DNA from: an uncultured Pseudodesulfovibrio sp.
GTDB taxonomy: Bacteria; Desulfobacterota; Desulfovibrionia; Desulfovibrionales; Desulfovibrionaceae
Assembly (NCBI RefSeq): GCF_963664965.1
Contig: NZ_OY761823.1
Location: forward strand, 506,001 to 570,000
DNA: 64,000 nt
Reading direction: 5' to 3'
Shown here: positions 7,403 to 17,267 of the stretch, in pieces
Position numbering within the stretch: position 1 is the first letter of the stretch
How the letters are laid out: each line of letters opens with the position of its first letter
The notes under the pieces: model-generated
The model's database searches: none
What the model saw: only the letters and a program-made list of their open reading frames with translations
What the model was told of the DNA's origin: nothing
Made by a program: the position numbers and the translations under genes

Positions 7403-10400
7403 ATGAATCGTCGGCTTGAATATCCTGCGTTCCTTCGCATCCTTACTGCCGCACTGCTGTGCGTGACGCTGGCGGCGTGCCTGATCGCGGCTGACGCGAA
7501 CACCGCCGAAGCCCGCCGCACAAAGCGTAAACAGATTCTGCTGATCAATTCGTATCACCAGAACTTCAGGTGGAACGAGGAGATATTCAAAGGGCTTTCG
7601 GACGTGCTGCGGCCACTTGAGACAGGACTCGTCCTGCATGTGGAAAACATGGACACGAAACGGGTGGAATACAACGCCCACTATGCACAGCAGTTGCGGG
7701 ACGTGCTGGCCCACAAGTTCAAGGGCGTGAAACTCGAACTGATAATGGTCACGGACAACAACGCATTCGAATTCATGCGGCGGTACCACGATGACCTGTT
7801 TCCCGACGTGCCGGTTGTGTTCTGCGGCGTCAATTTCTACCGCGACGAGCTGATCGCAAACTACCCGCTCTTCACGGGCGTGGCTGAAAACGTGGACGCC
7901 AAGGGCACGCTGTGGTGGGCACTCAACCTGCACCCGAAAACGCGGAACGTCTACATCATCACGGACCACACGCCCAGCGGCAGGGCCATCACGGAGACCA
8001 TAAAAAAGGATCTCAAGGAATTTTCATCGGACATCACGGTCCAGTACTCCAAAGACCTCGACCTGCCGGGACTGCTCGCCGAGGTGGAACACCTGCCGAA
8101 TGATTCACTGATCCTGTTCAGTGTCTTTTACCGCGACAGAAACGGACGCTTTTACGATGTCGCCGAAGTCGTCGAGGCCATTTCCGAGAGAGCCCGGGTG
8201 CCCATGTACGGATTGATAGACTTCGACATCGGGCACGGAATCGTGGGCGGCCTGCTCACCAGCGGATACAATCAGGGCCAGACCATGGCGCAGATCGCGC
8301 TGCACGTATTGTCCGGACGCCATCCCAAGGACATTCCGGTCATTCAGGAAGGCATTTCCCGCCCCATATTCGATTACGCCCAGCTCAAACGGTTCGACAT
8401 CGACATGCACAAGCTGCCCGAGGACAGCGAGATCATCAACCGTCCCCGGTCATTCTACAGTGAACACATGACGCTTATCTGGCTGGGTGCGGGGTTCACT
8501 TCCATCCAGATGGTCATCATCCTCGTTCTGGTAGCCAACACCACCCGCCGCAGACAGGCGGAAAAGGACCTGCGTCGGGCGCACCAACTGCTCGAAGAGC
8601 GCGTGCGGGAACGCACCAGCGAGGTAAAGGAATCGGAAGAGGCTTTGCGGACCGTGTTCGACGCCTCGCATGACGCCATTTTCATACACAATGTCTCAGG
8701 ACATATTCTGGACGCCAACGAACGGATGCTCAAGATGTACGGCATCTCCCGCGACGAGCTCAAGGACCTGTCCATCGCCCGCGACATTTCCAGCCGCAAC
8801 AACCCGGTATACCGCCTGTCCTCTTTCTGGCGGGCCGTCATCAACGGGGAATCGCAGTATTTCGAATGGAAGGCCCGCCGCCCCCATGACGGCGTGGAAC
8901 TTGACGTGGAGGTGTATCTCAACCGCATCTCGTATCGCGGGCAGAAAGCCGTCCTCGCCAATGTGCGCGATATCACCGTCCGCAAGGAATCGGAAAACCG
9001 CATCCGCCAGTCCCTGTCCAAATTCGAGGCCATTCTTGAAAACTCGCTGGTCGGCATCGCCATGTCACGCGGCCGCAAATTCGTGACCATCAACCGGCGC
9101 GGCGCGGAAATTCTCGGCTATTCACCGGGAGAACTGATCGGAAAAGACCTGTCCATGATCCTTGACTCCTATGAGCAGGTCGAGGATTTCGTGAAAGTAT
9201 CGCGTGACGCGCTCTCGAAAAACGGCGAATTCAACACCGAGCAGGCCTTTCAGGACCGTCAGGGGAATGAGGTCTGGTGCCGCATGTATGCCAAGACAGT
9301 TGACCCCGAGAGCCTGCTCAAGGGAGTCATCTGGGCATGGGATGACGTCACGGATCACCGCCGCGCTCAGGAAGAGCTCATGCGTGCCCGTGAAGACGCC
9401 GAAGCCGCCAACCGGGCCAAAAGCGAATTTCTTGCCGCCATGAGCCATGAAATCCGCACCCCCATGAACGCCATCGTGGGCATGACCGACATCACCTTGC
9501 AGACCGATCTGAATGACGACCAGCGTGACTATCTGAAAACGGTCATGGACTCGGCCCAGCACCTGCTCTCGATTATCAACGATATCCTCGACCTCTCCAA
9601 GATCGAGGCCCAGAAACTGACGCTGGACCGGGTGGATTTCGACCTGCCGTTCCATGTAAACACCACCATCAAGGGACTGGAATTGCAGGCGGTCCAGAAA
9701 GGCCTCGAAATGGTGCTGGAGATCGCCGACGACGTGCCGCTTTGCATCAAGGGTGACCCCCTCTCCCTGCGGCAGGTGATCGTCAATCTGGTGGGCAATG
9801 CCATCAAGTTCACTCACCGGGGTTCCGTATCCATCCGCCTGTCCCCCGCCTCCAAGGAACTGAAAGTCTCCGAGGACCCGCGAAACGTGGGGGTTCTCAT
9901 CGAGGTGACCGACACCGGCATCGGCATCCCCGAGGACTTTATCGAGACGATTTTCCAGAGTTTTTCCCAGACCACACGGGCCTTTGGCGGCACCGGGCTG
10001 GGGCTGGCCATCTGCAAGGAGCTCATCTCACTCATGGGCGGCGAAATCCGCGTGAAAAGCCGCGTGGGTAAAGGAAGCACCTTTTCCTTTACCGCATGGT
10101 TCGAACCGGGCCTGTCATGCCCGGTGGAGACCACTCCCCGCCCCGCGGTCCCGGAAGCCCCGTCACGTCCCATCCGGCTGCTCGTGGCCGAAGACAACGA
10201 CGTCAACGTTATGGTCACCACGCTCAGGCTCGAGGAAATGGGATACACGTACACTGTGGCCAAAACCGGCCTTGAGGTGCTCGACCTGCTCAAACGGGAG
10301 CCGTTCGACCTCATCCTTATGGACATCGAAATGCCGGTGCTCGACGGGATCTCCGCCACCAAGGCCATCCGGTCAGCCGTGCAGGGCGGTCCCATCCCGG

Positions 10401-10972
10401 ACCCGTCCATTCCCATTGTCGGCGTCACGGCTCACGCCCTCAAGGAATTCCGCGACAAAAGCATCAGCGCGGGCATGAACGATTACGTATCCAAACCGGT
10501 CAATTTCCATGAGCTTGCCGTGATCATCAACCGACTCGTGGGCGCAGCCCCTCCGGCGGCCACCCCGGCCCAGCCTGAATCTCCGGCAACGGCCGACACC
10601 CCGCCCTCCGCGCAGGACGTTGGGGAACTGCCCGTCTGGACCCCGGAGAAAGCCATGGAAGCGCTGGGAGTGGACGAAGCCATCTTCCGAGACTTCCTCT
10701 CCACTGCGCGGCGTGAAATGACCTCCATGGTCGAGGAACTGACCCAGGCCATCGGCTCCGAAAACATGGAAACGGGCAAGGAAATCGCCCGCACCATCAA
10801 ATCCATATGCAGTTCGATCGGCGCGCATGTCGCCGCTTTGGCCGCTGCGGAGCTAGAAATAGCCTGCCATAAAGAAGAAAACGCATCCCCGGCCCTCGCC
10901 AACCTCAAGAATGAAATCCGTCAATTGCGGAAAATAATGGACGAACGTCATTCCAAGATACAAAATACTTAA
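7403..10972 (+). CDS. Hybrid sensor histidine kinase with periplasmic ABC-substrate-binding-like sensor
   Basis: This is an 1189-residue membrane sensor kinase. Order: N-terminal hydrophobic anchor or signal (about 10-34), a periplasmic domain like ABC transporter substrate-binding proteins ([18 protein letters not shown], about 42-345), a transmembrane helix (356-380), two PAS domains (about 410-530 and 535-655), HisKA with H682 in [10 protein letters not shown], HATPase (about 770-905, with [10 protein letters not shown] and [13 protein letters not shown]), a receiver with D974 in [11 protein letters not shown], and a C-terminal Hpt-like helical bundle. In that bundle the usual AHxLKG motif reads ARTIKS, with R1130 at the phospho-histidine position, so it probably cannot relay phosphate. 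The ATG at 7403 is chosen over earlier TTG/GTG codons. The ligand and output are unknown; no response regulator gene is adjacent. Confidence 0.9.
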   Translation: MNRRLEYPAFLRILTAALLCVTLAACLIAADANTAEARRTKRKQILLINSYHQNFRWNEEIFKGLSDVLRPLETGLVLHVENMDTKRVEYNAHYAQQLRDVLAHKFKGVKLELIMVTDNNAFEFMRRYHDDLFPDVPVVFCGVNFYRDELIANYPLFTGVAENVDAKGTLWWALNLHPKTRNVYIITDHTPSGRAITETIKKDLKEFSSDITVQYSKDLDLPGLLAEVEHLPNDSLILFSVFYRDRNGRFYDVAEVVEAISERARVPMYGLIDFDIGHGIVGGLLTSGYNQGQTMAQIALHVLSGRHPKDIPVIQEGISRPIFDYAQLKRFDIDMHKLPEDSEIINRPRSFYSEHMTLIWLGAGFTSIQMVIILVLVANTTRRRQAEKDLRRAHQLLEERVRERTSEVKESEEALRTVFDASHDAIFIHNVSGHILDANERMLKMYGISRDELKDLSIARDISSRNNPVYRLSSFWRAVINGESQYFEWKARRPHDGVELDVEVYLNRISYRGQKAVLANVRDITVRKESENRIRQSLSKFEAILENSLVGIAMSRGRKFVTINRRGAEILGYSPGELIGKDLSMILDSYEQVEDFVKVSRDALSKNGEFNTEQAFQDRQGNEVWCRMYAKTVDPESLLKGVIWAWDDVTDHRRAQEELMRAREDAEAANRAKSEFLAAMSHEIRTPMNAIVGMTDITLQTDLNDDQRDYLKTVMDSAQHLLSIINDILDLSKIEAQKLTLDRVDFDLPFHVNTTIKGLELQAVQKGLEMVLEIADDVPLCIKGDPLSLRQVIVNLVGNAIKFTHRGSVSIRLSPASKELKVSEDPRNVGVLIEVTDTGIGIPEDFIETIFQSFSQTTRAFGGTGLGLAICKELISLMGGEIRVKSRVGKGSTFSFTAWFEPGLSCPVETTPRPAVPEAPSRPIRLLVAEDNDVNVMVTTLRLEEMGYTYTVAKTGLEVLDLLKREPFDLILMDIEMPVLDGISATKAIRSAVQGGPIPDPSIPIVGVTAHALKEFRDKSISAGMNDYVSKPVNFHELAVIINRLVGAAPPAATPAQPESPATADTPPSAQDVGELPVWTPEKAMEALGVDEAIFRDFLSTARREMTSMVEELTQAIGSENMETGKEIARTIKSICSSIGAHVAALAAAELEIACHKEENASPALANLKNEIRQLRKIMDERHSKIQNT

Positions 10973-11048
10973 TAGTTCTAGGAAGTTTACTTATCCTCTT
11001 TGAGGGTATAACGTTTGTTGGAACCATATTGCGTTAAGAGGATACGGT

Positions 11049-12218
11049 ATGGCAGAATATGACATCATGGAACTCAGGAAATTCGTGGCACCGGAATTCG
11101 TTTTCGGCGCTGGCGCTGCCATGCTGGCCGGACAATATGCCGCCAACCTGTCCGTCAAGAAAGCCCTGATCGTCACCGGCCCCGTGCTGGAAGGCCTTGG
11201 CATTCCCGGGCAAGTGGCTGACGCCCTTACTGCCGAAGGCGTGGAAAGCGTCGTCTTTTCTGATGTCACGCCCAATCCACGCGACCACGAAGTCATGACC
11301 GGAGCCGAACTGTATTTCCGCGAAGGGTGCGACGCCATCGTGGCCGTGGGCGGCGGCAGCCCCATGGACTGCGCCAAGGGCATCGGCATCGTCTGCACCA
11401 ATGACCAGAATATTCTCGAATTCGAAGGAGTGGACAGGGTCCGCCATCCCGGGCCGCCGCTCATCTGCATCCCCACCACAGCAGGTTCCGCAGCAGATAT
11501 TTCCCAGTTCTGCATCATCAACGACACGACCCGGAAGGTAAAAATAGCCATTGTTTCCAAGACAATGGTACCAGACGTCGCGCTGATCGATCCGGCCCTG
11601 ACCGTCTCCATGGACGAGGAACTCACCGCCCACACCGGCCTTGACGCCCTGACCCATGCCACCGAGGCCTTCGTGTCCAACGCAAGTTCGGCCATCACGG
11701 ACCTCAATGCCCTTGAAGCCGTCCGCCTTGTCCACAAGCACCTGCTCGATGCCATCCACAATCCTGAAGACATCAATGCCCGCACAGGCATGATGCTCGC
11801 CTCGACATACGCAGGCCTCGCCTTTTCCAATGCCATTCTCGGAGCGGTGCATGCCATGGCACACGGCCTCGGCGGACTTCTCGACCTACCTCACGGCCTG
11901 TGCAACGCCATCCTTCTCGATCATGTGATCGACTTCAATTTCGAAACCGCTCCCGACAAATTTCGCCAGATCGGCAATGCGCTCGGCGCAGACATTCCCT
12001 TTTCTGCTCCGCTTGATGAAATCAAAGAAACCACATTATCTGCTTTCAGGAATCTGAAACTCGCCGCCGGAGTCAAGGTCAATCTCTGTGAACTCGGCAT
12101 GACCCCGGAAGACCTGCCCGCGTTGGCTGAAAAGGCCCTGGCCGACGCCTGTATGCTCACCAATCCCAGACAACCCACGGCTGACGAGGTCATCAAGATT
12201 TATGAAGCGGCGTGTTGA
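11049..12218 (+). CDS. ercA: ErcA-like iron-containing alcohol dehydrogenase family protein
   Basis: This 389-residue protein belongs to the group III (iron-type) alcohol dehydrogenases. It has the NAD-binding VAVGGGSPMDCAKG (about 99-112), PTTAGSAADISQF, VPDVALIDP, and metal-ligand segments HATEAFVSN and HAMAHGLGG. The N-terminal LRKFVAPEFVFGAGA and NPRDHEVM are characteristic of ErcA, which in Pseudomonas aeruginosa acts in regulation of ethanol oxidation rather than simple catalysis. It overlaps the start of a PAS histidine kinase gene by 17 bases, the arrangement seen for ercA with ercS-type kinases. AGAGGA precedes the ATG. Whether it has enzymatic activity, a regulatory role, or both is not shown by sequence. 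Confidence 0.88.
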   Translation: MAEYDIMELRKFVAPEFVFGAGAAMLAGQYAANLSVKKALIVTGPVLEGLGIPGQVADALTAEGVESVVFSDVTPNPRDHEVMTGAELYFREGCDAIVAVGGGSPMDCAKGIGIVCTNDQNILEFEGVDRVRHPGPPLICIPTTAGSAADISQFCIINDTTRKVKIAIVSKTMVPDVALIDPALTVSMDEELTAHTGLDALTHATEAFVSNASSAITDLNALEAVRLVHKHLLDAIHNPEDINARTGMMLASTYAGLAFSNAILGAVHAMAHGLGGLLDLPHGLCNAILLDHVIDFNFETAPDKFRQIGNALGADIPFSAPLDEIKETTLSAFRNLKLAAGVKVNLCELGMTPEDLPALAEKALADACMLTNPRQPTADEVIKIYEAAC

Positions 12219-13482
12219 CCCTGAAAAGAACCAGGCCGACGAGCGCGAAAAGCTTATCGGACTTGGCAAACGCTCCATCAGCAAGAGCTATTATCCCGAA
12301 CTGAAAAAGCGGCTCGATCAGCTTGAGCATTTCCGTTCGCTCCTCGATCACGTCAGCGACGCCATCTTCGTCGTGGATGCCGATAGCGGAACCATTCTCG
12401 ATATCTCGGGTTCCGGCCCGACCATGCTGGGCTGCGATGCCGCCACTCTCAAAGGCCGCCCTTTCAACGAAATACTGCCGCCGCATATCGCACGCTATAC
12501 CGCCAACCTGTTTCAGAACAAGAACGACTCCATCAATCTGGAGACGGAACTCTGCTGCCCGACCTGCGAAACCAGCGCCAGCGTTCCGGTGGATATGTCC
12601 ATCCGCATCATCGACGGCCACGGAAAGCGTCAAGCTGTTGTTATCGCCCGCGACATTTCCGAACGCAAACACAATGAGGAAGCGCTTCGCGCCAGCCACG
12701 ACAAACTCGAAATCCGTGTCCGCGAACGGACTCGGGAACTCGACCGCGCCAATCGCGCCAAGTCGGAATTTCTCTCCATCGTATCCCACGAACTCCGCAC
12801 CCCGCTCACCTCGGTTCTCGGATTCGCAAAAATCAGCCGCAAAAAGCTGCTCAACACCATCTATCCGGCAGTCGACCCCGGCAAGGACACGAAGATCACC
12901 AAGGAAATGGACCGGGTCCGCAAGAATCTCGATATCATCGTCTCCGAAGGAGACCGTCTCACCGCCCTCATCAACGATGTTCTCGACCTTGCCAAGCTTG
13001 AGGCAAACCGCGTCGAATACCGCATGCAGCCCATCTCTCCGCAAGATTTTCTCAACCGTTCCATGGACGCTGCGGCCGGACTCTTCAAACAATCCAGTCT
13101 CAACCTTCTCGCTGACATCGCCCCGGATCTCCCCATCATTCTCGGAGACGAAGACCGCCTGATTCAGGTCATGATCAACCTTTTCTCAAACGCAGTGAAA
13201 TTCACGGACAAAGGCAGCGTCACCTGCAAGGCCTCCCGGCTCGACAATCACATCCGCATATCTGTCACCGACACCGGGATCGGCATTTCAGAAAAACACT
13301 GCGCCACGATTTTCGACAAATTCACCCAAGGAGAGGAGACGCTCGCCGACCGCCCCAAAGGGACCGGACTCGGGCTGCCGATCTGCCGCCATATAATCGA
13401 AGGACACCACGGCCACATATGGGTTGAAAGCACCCCCGGCCACGGCAGCAAATTCGTGTTTACATTACCCGTACACAACTAA
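12202..13482 (+). CDS. PAS-domain sensor histidine kinase partnered with ErcA
   Basis: This 426-residue cytoplasmic kinase has no transmembrane segment. It contains a PAS domain (about 45-160, beginning RSLLDHVSDAIFVVDADSG), a short coiled coil (ASHDKLEIRVRERTRELDRA), HisKA with H196 in IVSHELRTPLTS, and HATPase (about 300-425, with DTGIGISEKH and GTGLGLPICRHII). The start ATG lies inside the 3' end of the ercA-like gene, so the two are translationally coupled. A CCPTC pair in the PAS region might bind metal or respond to redox. It resembles ErcS'-type kinases by size and neighbour. No cognate response regulator is next to it. Confidence 0.88.
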   Translation: MKRRVDPEKNQADEREKLIGLGKRSISKSYYPELKKRLDQLEHFRSLLDHVSDAIFVVDADSGTILDISGSGPTMLGCDAATLKGRPFNEILPPHIARYTANLFQNKNDSINLETELCCPTCETSASVPVDMSIRIIDGHGKRQAVVIARDISERKHNEEALRASHDKLEIRVRERTRELDRANRAKSEFLSIVSHELRTPLTSVLGFAKISRKKLLNTIYPAVDPGKDTKITKEMDRVRKNLDIIVSEGDRLTALINDVLDLAKLEANRVEYRMQPISPQDFLNRSMDAAAGLFKQSSLNLLADIAPDLPIILGDEDRLIQVMINLFSNAVKFTDKGSVTCKASRLDNHIRISVTDTGIGISEKHCATIFDKFTQGEETLADRPKGTGLGLPICRHIIEGHHGHIWVESTPGHGSKFVFTLPVHN

Positions 13483-13547
13483 GGAACCGGCAATTCCCGG
13501 TCACATGAGAGAGGTTGTCGCCCCTCCCTCTTTCCCCGTTACAATTC

Positions 13548-13578
13548 TTGCTTTTTCACCGCTGTTGAGGGATATATA
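13548..13578 (+). promoter_or_regulatory. Possible promoter for the GAF/HD-GYP gene
   Basis: TTGCTT (13548-13553) and TATATA (13573-13578) are spaced 19 bases apart, upstream of the ATG at 13605. The intergenic gap and AT-rich stretch make a promoter plausible; the spacing is long, so confidence is low. Confidence 0.25.
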
Positions 13579-13604
13579 TACCCCATACCATTAGAGGAGC
13601 GATC

Positions 13605-14840
13605 ATGGGAGACGATTACACTTCACCGCAGGACAACGCTATTCTGACCATCCTCAGGACCAGTGAGGAAGTCAATAATCTCAAGGATGTCGATACGATC
13701 CTCGACAAGATTCTCTTTGAATCCCGCAGACTGTCCAATGCCGACGCAGGGTCCATATTTCTCGTGGAGAAGAACAGCCTCATATTCAGCTACGTGCAGA
13801 ACGATACGCTTTTCAAGGGCGAATCAGCCAACGCGGCCCTGTACCAGAATTTCGCCATTCCCATCAGCGAACAGTCGATCGTGGGATATGTGGCAAAAAC
13901 CCGGCAGGCCCTGACCATTGACGATGCCTATGAACTGGACGCGACCCTTCCGTTTTCGTTCAATAAATCCTTTGACGAAAAATCCGGCTACAGAACCACC
14001 AGTATGTTGACGATCCCGCTCATCGCGCAGGAAAGCCGACTGGTCGGTGTCATGCAGCTCATCAACGCCAAGAACGACATGGGGAAATCAGTCCCGTTCT
14101 CGGATGAAGCAAAAACCTATATCCCGCTGTTCTGCAACAATGCCTCAGTCGCCATTGAACGCGGTATCATGAACCGCGAACTCATCCTTCGCATGATGCA
14201 AATGGCCGAGCTGCGCGACCCCACGGAAACCGGGGCGCACGTCCAGCGCGTGGGAGCATTTTGTGCTGAGATATACGGCACATGGGCATCCCGGAGAAAG
14301 TATTCCGCCAAGGACATCAAGCGCGGGAGGGACAACCTGCGTCTGGCCGCCATGCTGCATGACGTGGGAAAAGTCGGCATCTCCGACACCATTCTCAAGA
14401 AACCGGGCAAACTCAACGACGAGGAGTTCGCCACCATCAAGATGCATACGCTCTGGGGGGCGCGGCTGTTCAAGAACCAGACCTCGGAACTGGACAGGAT
14501 GAGCATGGAGATCGCCCTGTGCCACCACGAAAAGTTCGGCGGCGGCGGATACCCCGGCGTGGCCCCGGCAGATGTATGGAAAAGCGATGAACAGGGAACC
14601 ACTCCCCTGAGTGGTGAAGACATCCCGCTCCCCGCGCGCATCTGTGCGGTGGCCGATGTGTATGACGCTTTGGCTTCGCCCCGGTCATACAAGGACCCGT
14701 TCCCGGATGAGAAATGCCTCGGCATCCTCGAAAAGGACGCCGGGACGCACTTTGACCCAGAAATTGTTGAAATATTCCATGAAATCTTTGATGTCATCAA
14801 AGCGATTCGCGACAAATACAAGGAAACCCCCAAGGAATAA
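13605..14840 (+). CDS. GAF-HD-GYP cyclic-di-GMP phosphodiesterase
   Basis: This 411-residue cytoplasmic protein has an N-terminal GAF domain (about 15-185, with NADAGSIFLVE and SMLTIPLIAQESRLVGVMQLINA) and a C-terminal HD-GYP domain (about 190-400). Motifs are intact: MLHDVGKVGISD, the KMHTLWGARL helix, CHHEKFGGGGYP for the HHExxxGxGYP signature, and ICAVADVYDALAS. HD-GYP proteins hydrolyse cyclic di-GMP to pGpG or GMP. The GAF domain presumably binds a small molecule and regulates the hydrolase. AGAGGAG precedes the ATG. It is followed 13 bases later by a second HD protein, probably cotranscribed. Confidence 0.92.
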   Translation: MGDDYTSPQDNAILTILRTSEEVNNLKDVDTILDKILFESRRLSNADAGSIFLVEKNSLIFSYVQNDTLFKGESANAALYQNFAIPISEQSIVGYVAKTRQALTIDDAYELDATLPFSFNKSFDEKSGYRTTSMLTIPLIAQESRLVGVMQLINAKNDMGKSVPFSDEAKTYIPLFCNNASVAIERGIMNRELILRMMQMAELRDPTETGAHVQRVGAFCAEIYGTWASRRKYSAKDIKRGRDNLRLAAMLHDVGKVGISDTILKKPGKLNDEEFATIKMHTLWGARLFKNQTSELDRMSMEIALCHHEKFGGGGYPGVAPADVWKSDEQGTTPLSGEDIPLPARICAVADVYDALASPRSYKDPFPDEKCLGILEKDAGTHFDPEIVEIFHEIFDVIKAIRDKYKETPKE

Positions 14841-14853
14841 TTGGAGATTTTCC

Positions 14854-15762
14854 ATGAATGAAAAAAAATTATATGATTATGTCGATCCGGCCGATGCCGA
14901 ATGTGTGCGCCGCGAAACCGAAGATACTCTGCATGAATTCTTCCCCGGTTACGATGGGACACTCTTCAGGGAGGCGTTCGAGGCGGTTGAAAAGCTCTTT
15001 TTCGGACTGTATCCGGGCTATCGTGCGAGCAATACGAAATACCACGACTTCGAGCATACGTGTTCTGTGGTTCTGGCCGATGCCCGCCTCATTTACGGGG
15101 CCATGCTCGAAGGTCACACCTTCTCCCAAAAAGAGGCCACACGAGGCCTGCTGGCCGCCCTCTTCCATGATGTCGGCCTGATCCAGACCGAAGACGACAC
15201 CCAGGGGACCGGCGCAAAGCATACTGTCGGGCATGAGGAGCGCTCCATCCAGTTCATGCGCGAATTCCTTGAAGGACGCATCAGCGAAGAAAGCATCGAG
15301 GATATCGCGGACTGCATCCGGTGCACCATTCTCGCCATGGCTCCCGCCAAAATAGCCTTTCGCACGGAAAACATGCGAACTCTGGGCCATATCCTCGGGA
15401 CTGCCGACTTGCTCGCCCAGATTGCCGACCGCTACTATCTCGAAAAACTTCTCCTTCTTTTCCAAGAGTTTCAGGAAGCAAAGCTGCCCGGATACGACAC
15501 GGCCTTCGACCTGCTGTCAAAAACCAGAGACTTTTATCAGCACGTGGCCCGAAAACGCATGAACAACGACCTCGGTCAGGTGGACCGTTTCATGAAACCC
15601 TATTTCAAGAAGAGGTGGGGGCTGGATGCAGACCTGTACGAGACCGCCATCACAGCCAATCTCGATTATCTCGACGGTATCCTGTCCGGCTGCGAAGGAG
15701 ACCTCGACTGTTTCCTCAAGGGACTGAGAAGAGGAGGTATTTCAGTGGATATCCTCAGCTAG
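14854..15762 (+). CDS. HD-domain (PDEase-like) protein
   Basis: This 302-residue protein starts at the ATG at 14854 (TTGGAG upstream). It has an HD fold similar to cyclic-nucleotide phosphodiesterases: YHDFEHTCSVVLADARL (about 64-80), LLAALFHDVGLIQ (HD about residues 107-108), GHEERSIQFM, and TADLLAQIADRYYLEKLL carrying the distal aspartate. The C-terminus is a helical region without known motif. Its position right behind a cyclic-di-GMP HD-GYP gene suggests a role in nucleotide signalling, but the substrate is unknown. The sequence is distinct from HD-GYP since there is no GYP element. Confidence 0.8.
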   Translation: MNEKKLYDYVDPADAECVRRETEDTLHEFFPGYDGTLFREAFEAVEKLFFGLYPGYRASNTKYHDFEHTCSVVLADARLIYGAMLEGHTFSQKEATRGLLAALFHDVGLIQTEDDTQGTGAKHTVGHEERSIQFMREFLEGRISEESIEDIADCIRCTILAMAPAKIAFRTENMRTLGHILGTADLLAQIADRYYLEKLLLLFQEFQEAKLPGYDTAFDLLSKTRDFYQHVARKRMNNDLGQVDRFMKPYFKKRWGLDADLYETAITANLDYLDGILSGCEGDLDCFLKGLRRGGISVDILS

Positions 15763-15861
15763 AGGCAATCATCTGCCAAATTAATGATTATAATTATTTT
15801 CCTGCGTTGAACCGGATATGGTTATCTCAAGAGTTTACACAGAATCAAACAGAGATACACC

Positions 15862-17115
15862 ATGACAGATACCACCTCCCATTGCGAAGCCGTATTCGTC
15901 GCCCGACAGCCGATATTCCGCCCGAATGAGACAGTCTGGGGATATGAACTGCTCTTCCGGTCAGGGGAGACCAACATAGCTGACGTCACGGACGAGACAC
16001 AGGCCACCTCTTCGGTGATCGCCGACGGTTTCAGCATGGCCATGGTAGGTTTGTCCGAAGGCACACGCATCCTCATCAATTTCCCAGAAGACATGCTGCT
16101 CGACGATGTCGGGTTTGCCCTGCCCAAGGAAACCTGTGTCATTGAAATACTTGAGCATGTCACACCAAATGAAGACACTCTGGCAGCGGTGAAACGGCTC
16201 AAGGATGCCGGCTATACCATCGCGGTGGATGATTTTTTCGGCCAGCCGGAACTCAGGCCGTTCATTGAACTTGCCGACATCGTCAAAATCGACATACTGG
16301 CGCTCGACTCGAATCCCAAGCTCGTCAGTCATGTCATTTCCGGTCTTCCGATAGATTCCGTGATGCTTCTGGCAGAAAAGGTTGAAAACAACGTCGTTTT
16401 CAACGGGCTGAAAAACATGGGATTTTCCCTTTTTCAGGGATTCTTTTTCAGCAAGCCGGAAATCATTCCGGGCAAGAAACTCTCATCCAGCGAGCTTTCC
16501 AAGCTGCAACTGCTCGGGGAACTTTCCAACCCGGAATGCTCGCCGAAAAGACTGGCAGAAATCCTTCAGTCAGACCCGAACCTCAGCTACAGACTTTTCA
16601 GGTATATCAACTCGGTAGGGTTCTCCCTGCAACAAAAGGTCACGTCCCTCAAACGCGCCATCGACATGATGGGCATGTTGCAGACAAAACAATGGATTCG
16701 CTCCGCCGTTCTCGCGGACCTCAATCCGGCTCCCAAGGCCGGAGAGCTGGCCTATATGTCGGTTCAACGCGCCAAGTTTCTCGAATCCATCTGCACCACA
16801 TCAAATGTGCAGCTATGTCCGGCAGATACCCTTTTCATCACTGGGCTTTTCTCCCTGCTTGACGCTATGCTCGGCGTGGACATGAACGAAATCCTCACGT
16901 CACTGCCGCTCGACGACACCATTGTCTCGGCACTCACCGGGGAAAGCGAACTCCACACCCTGATCTCTCTGGCCCACAGCTATGAATGCGGCCATTGGGG
17001 TGACATCACACGCCGCCTGCAAAAACTCGAAATGGACCCGTCGGAAACGGACCTCGCCTATGCCCAGGCCCGGAACTGGGCACAGCGAATGGTCGGGCTT
17101 TCCGCAAACAAATAA
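15862..17115 (+). CDS. EAL-HDOD signalling protein
   Basis: This 417-residue cytoplasmic protein has an EAL-like domain (about 10-205) and an HDOD domain (about 215-405), the architecture of YuxH/CdgJ-type proteins. The EAL position reads ELL in GYELLFRSG, and few of the metal-binding residues of active phosphodiesterases are apparent, so it is probably not an active cyclic-di-GMP hydrolase and may instead bind ligand or partner. The HDOD part contains LAEILQSDPNLSYRLFRYINS and the long helical bundle. In Vibrio the CdgJ relative affects motility. It closes a plus-strand run of signalling genes; 99 bases separate it from the HD gene. Confidence 0.88.
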   Translation: MTDTTSHCEAVFVARQPIFRPNETVWGYELLFRSGETNIADVTDETQATSSVIADGFSMAMVGLSEGTRILINFPEDMLLDDVGFALPKETCVIEILEHVTPNEDTLAAVKRLKDAGYTIAVDDFFGQPELRPFIELADIVKIDILALDSNPKLVSHVISGLPIDSVMLLAEKVENNVVFNGLKNMGFSLFQGFFFSKPEIIPGKKLSSSELSKLQLLGELSNPECSPKRLAEILQSDPNLSYRLFRYINSVGFSLQQKVTSLKRAIDMMGMLQTKQWIRSAVLADLNPAPKAGELAYMSVQRAKFLESICTTSNVQLCPADTLFITGLFSLLDAMLGVDMNEILTSLPLDDTIVSALTGESELHTLISLAHSYECGHWGDITRRLQKLEMDPSETDLAYAQARNWAQRMVGLSANK

Positions 17116-17267
17116 AGTGTTTCCTCCCGCTCGGTTGCCGGATATGATCTTCCCTGATCCGGACTTTCAAGACTAACTCCAGACACTTGGATTTCGGTTT
17201 AGACTTTTTCAAGAAAATATGTTGATCTCGGCATGTCTGTGCAGCAGAAGTTGCACAAGGAGCAGGA

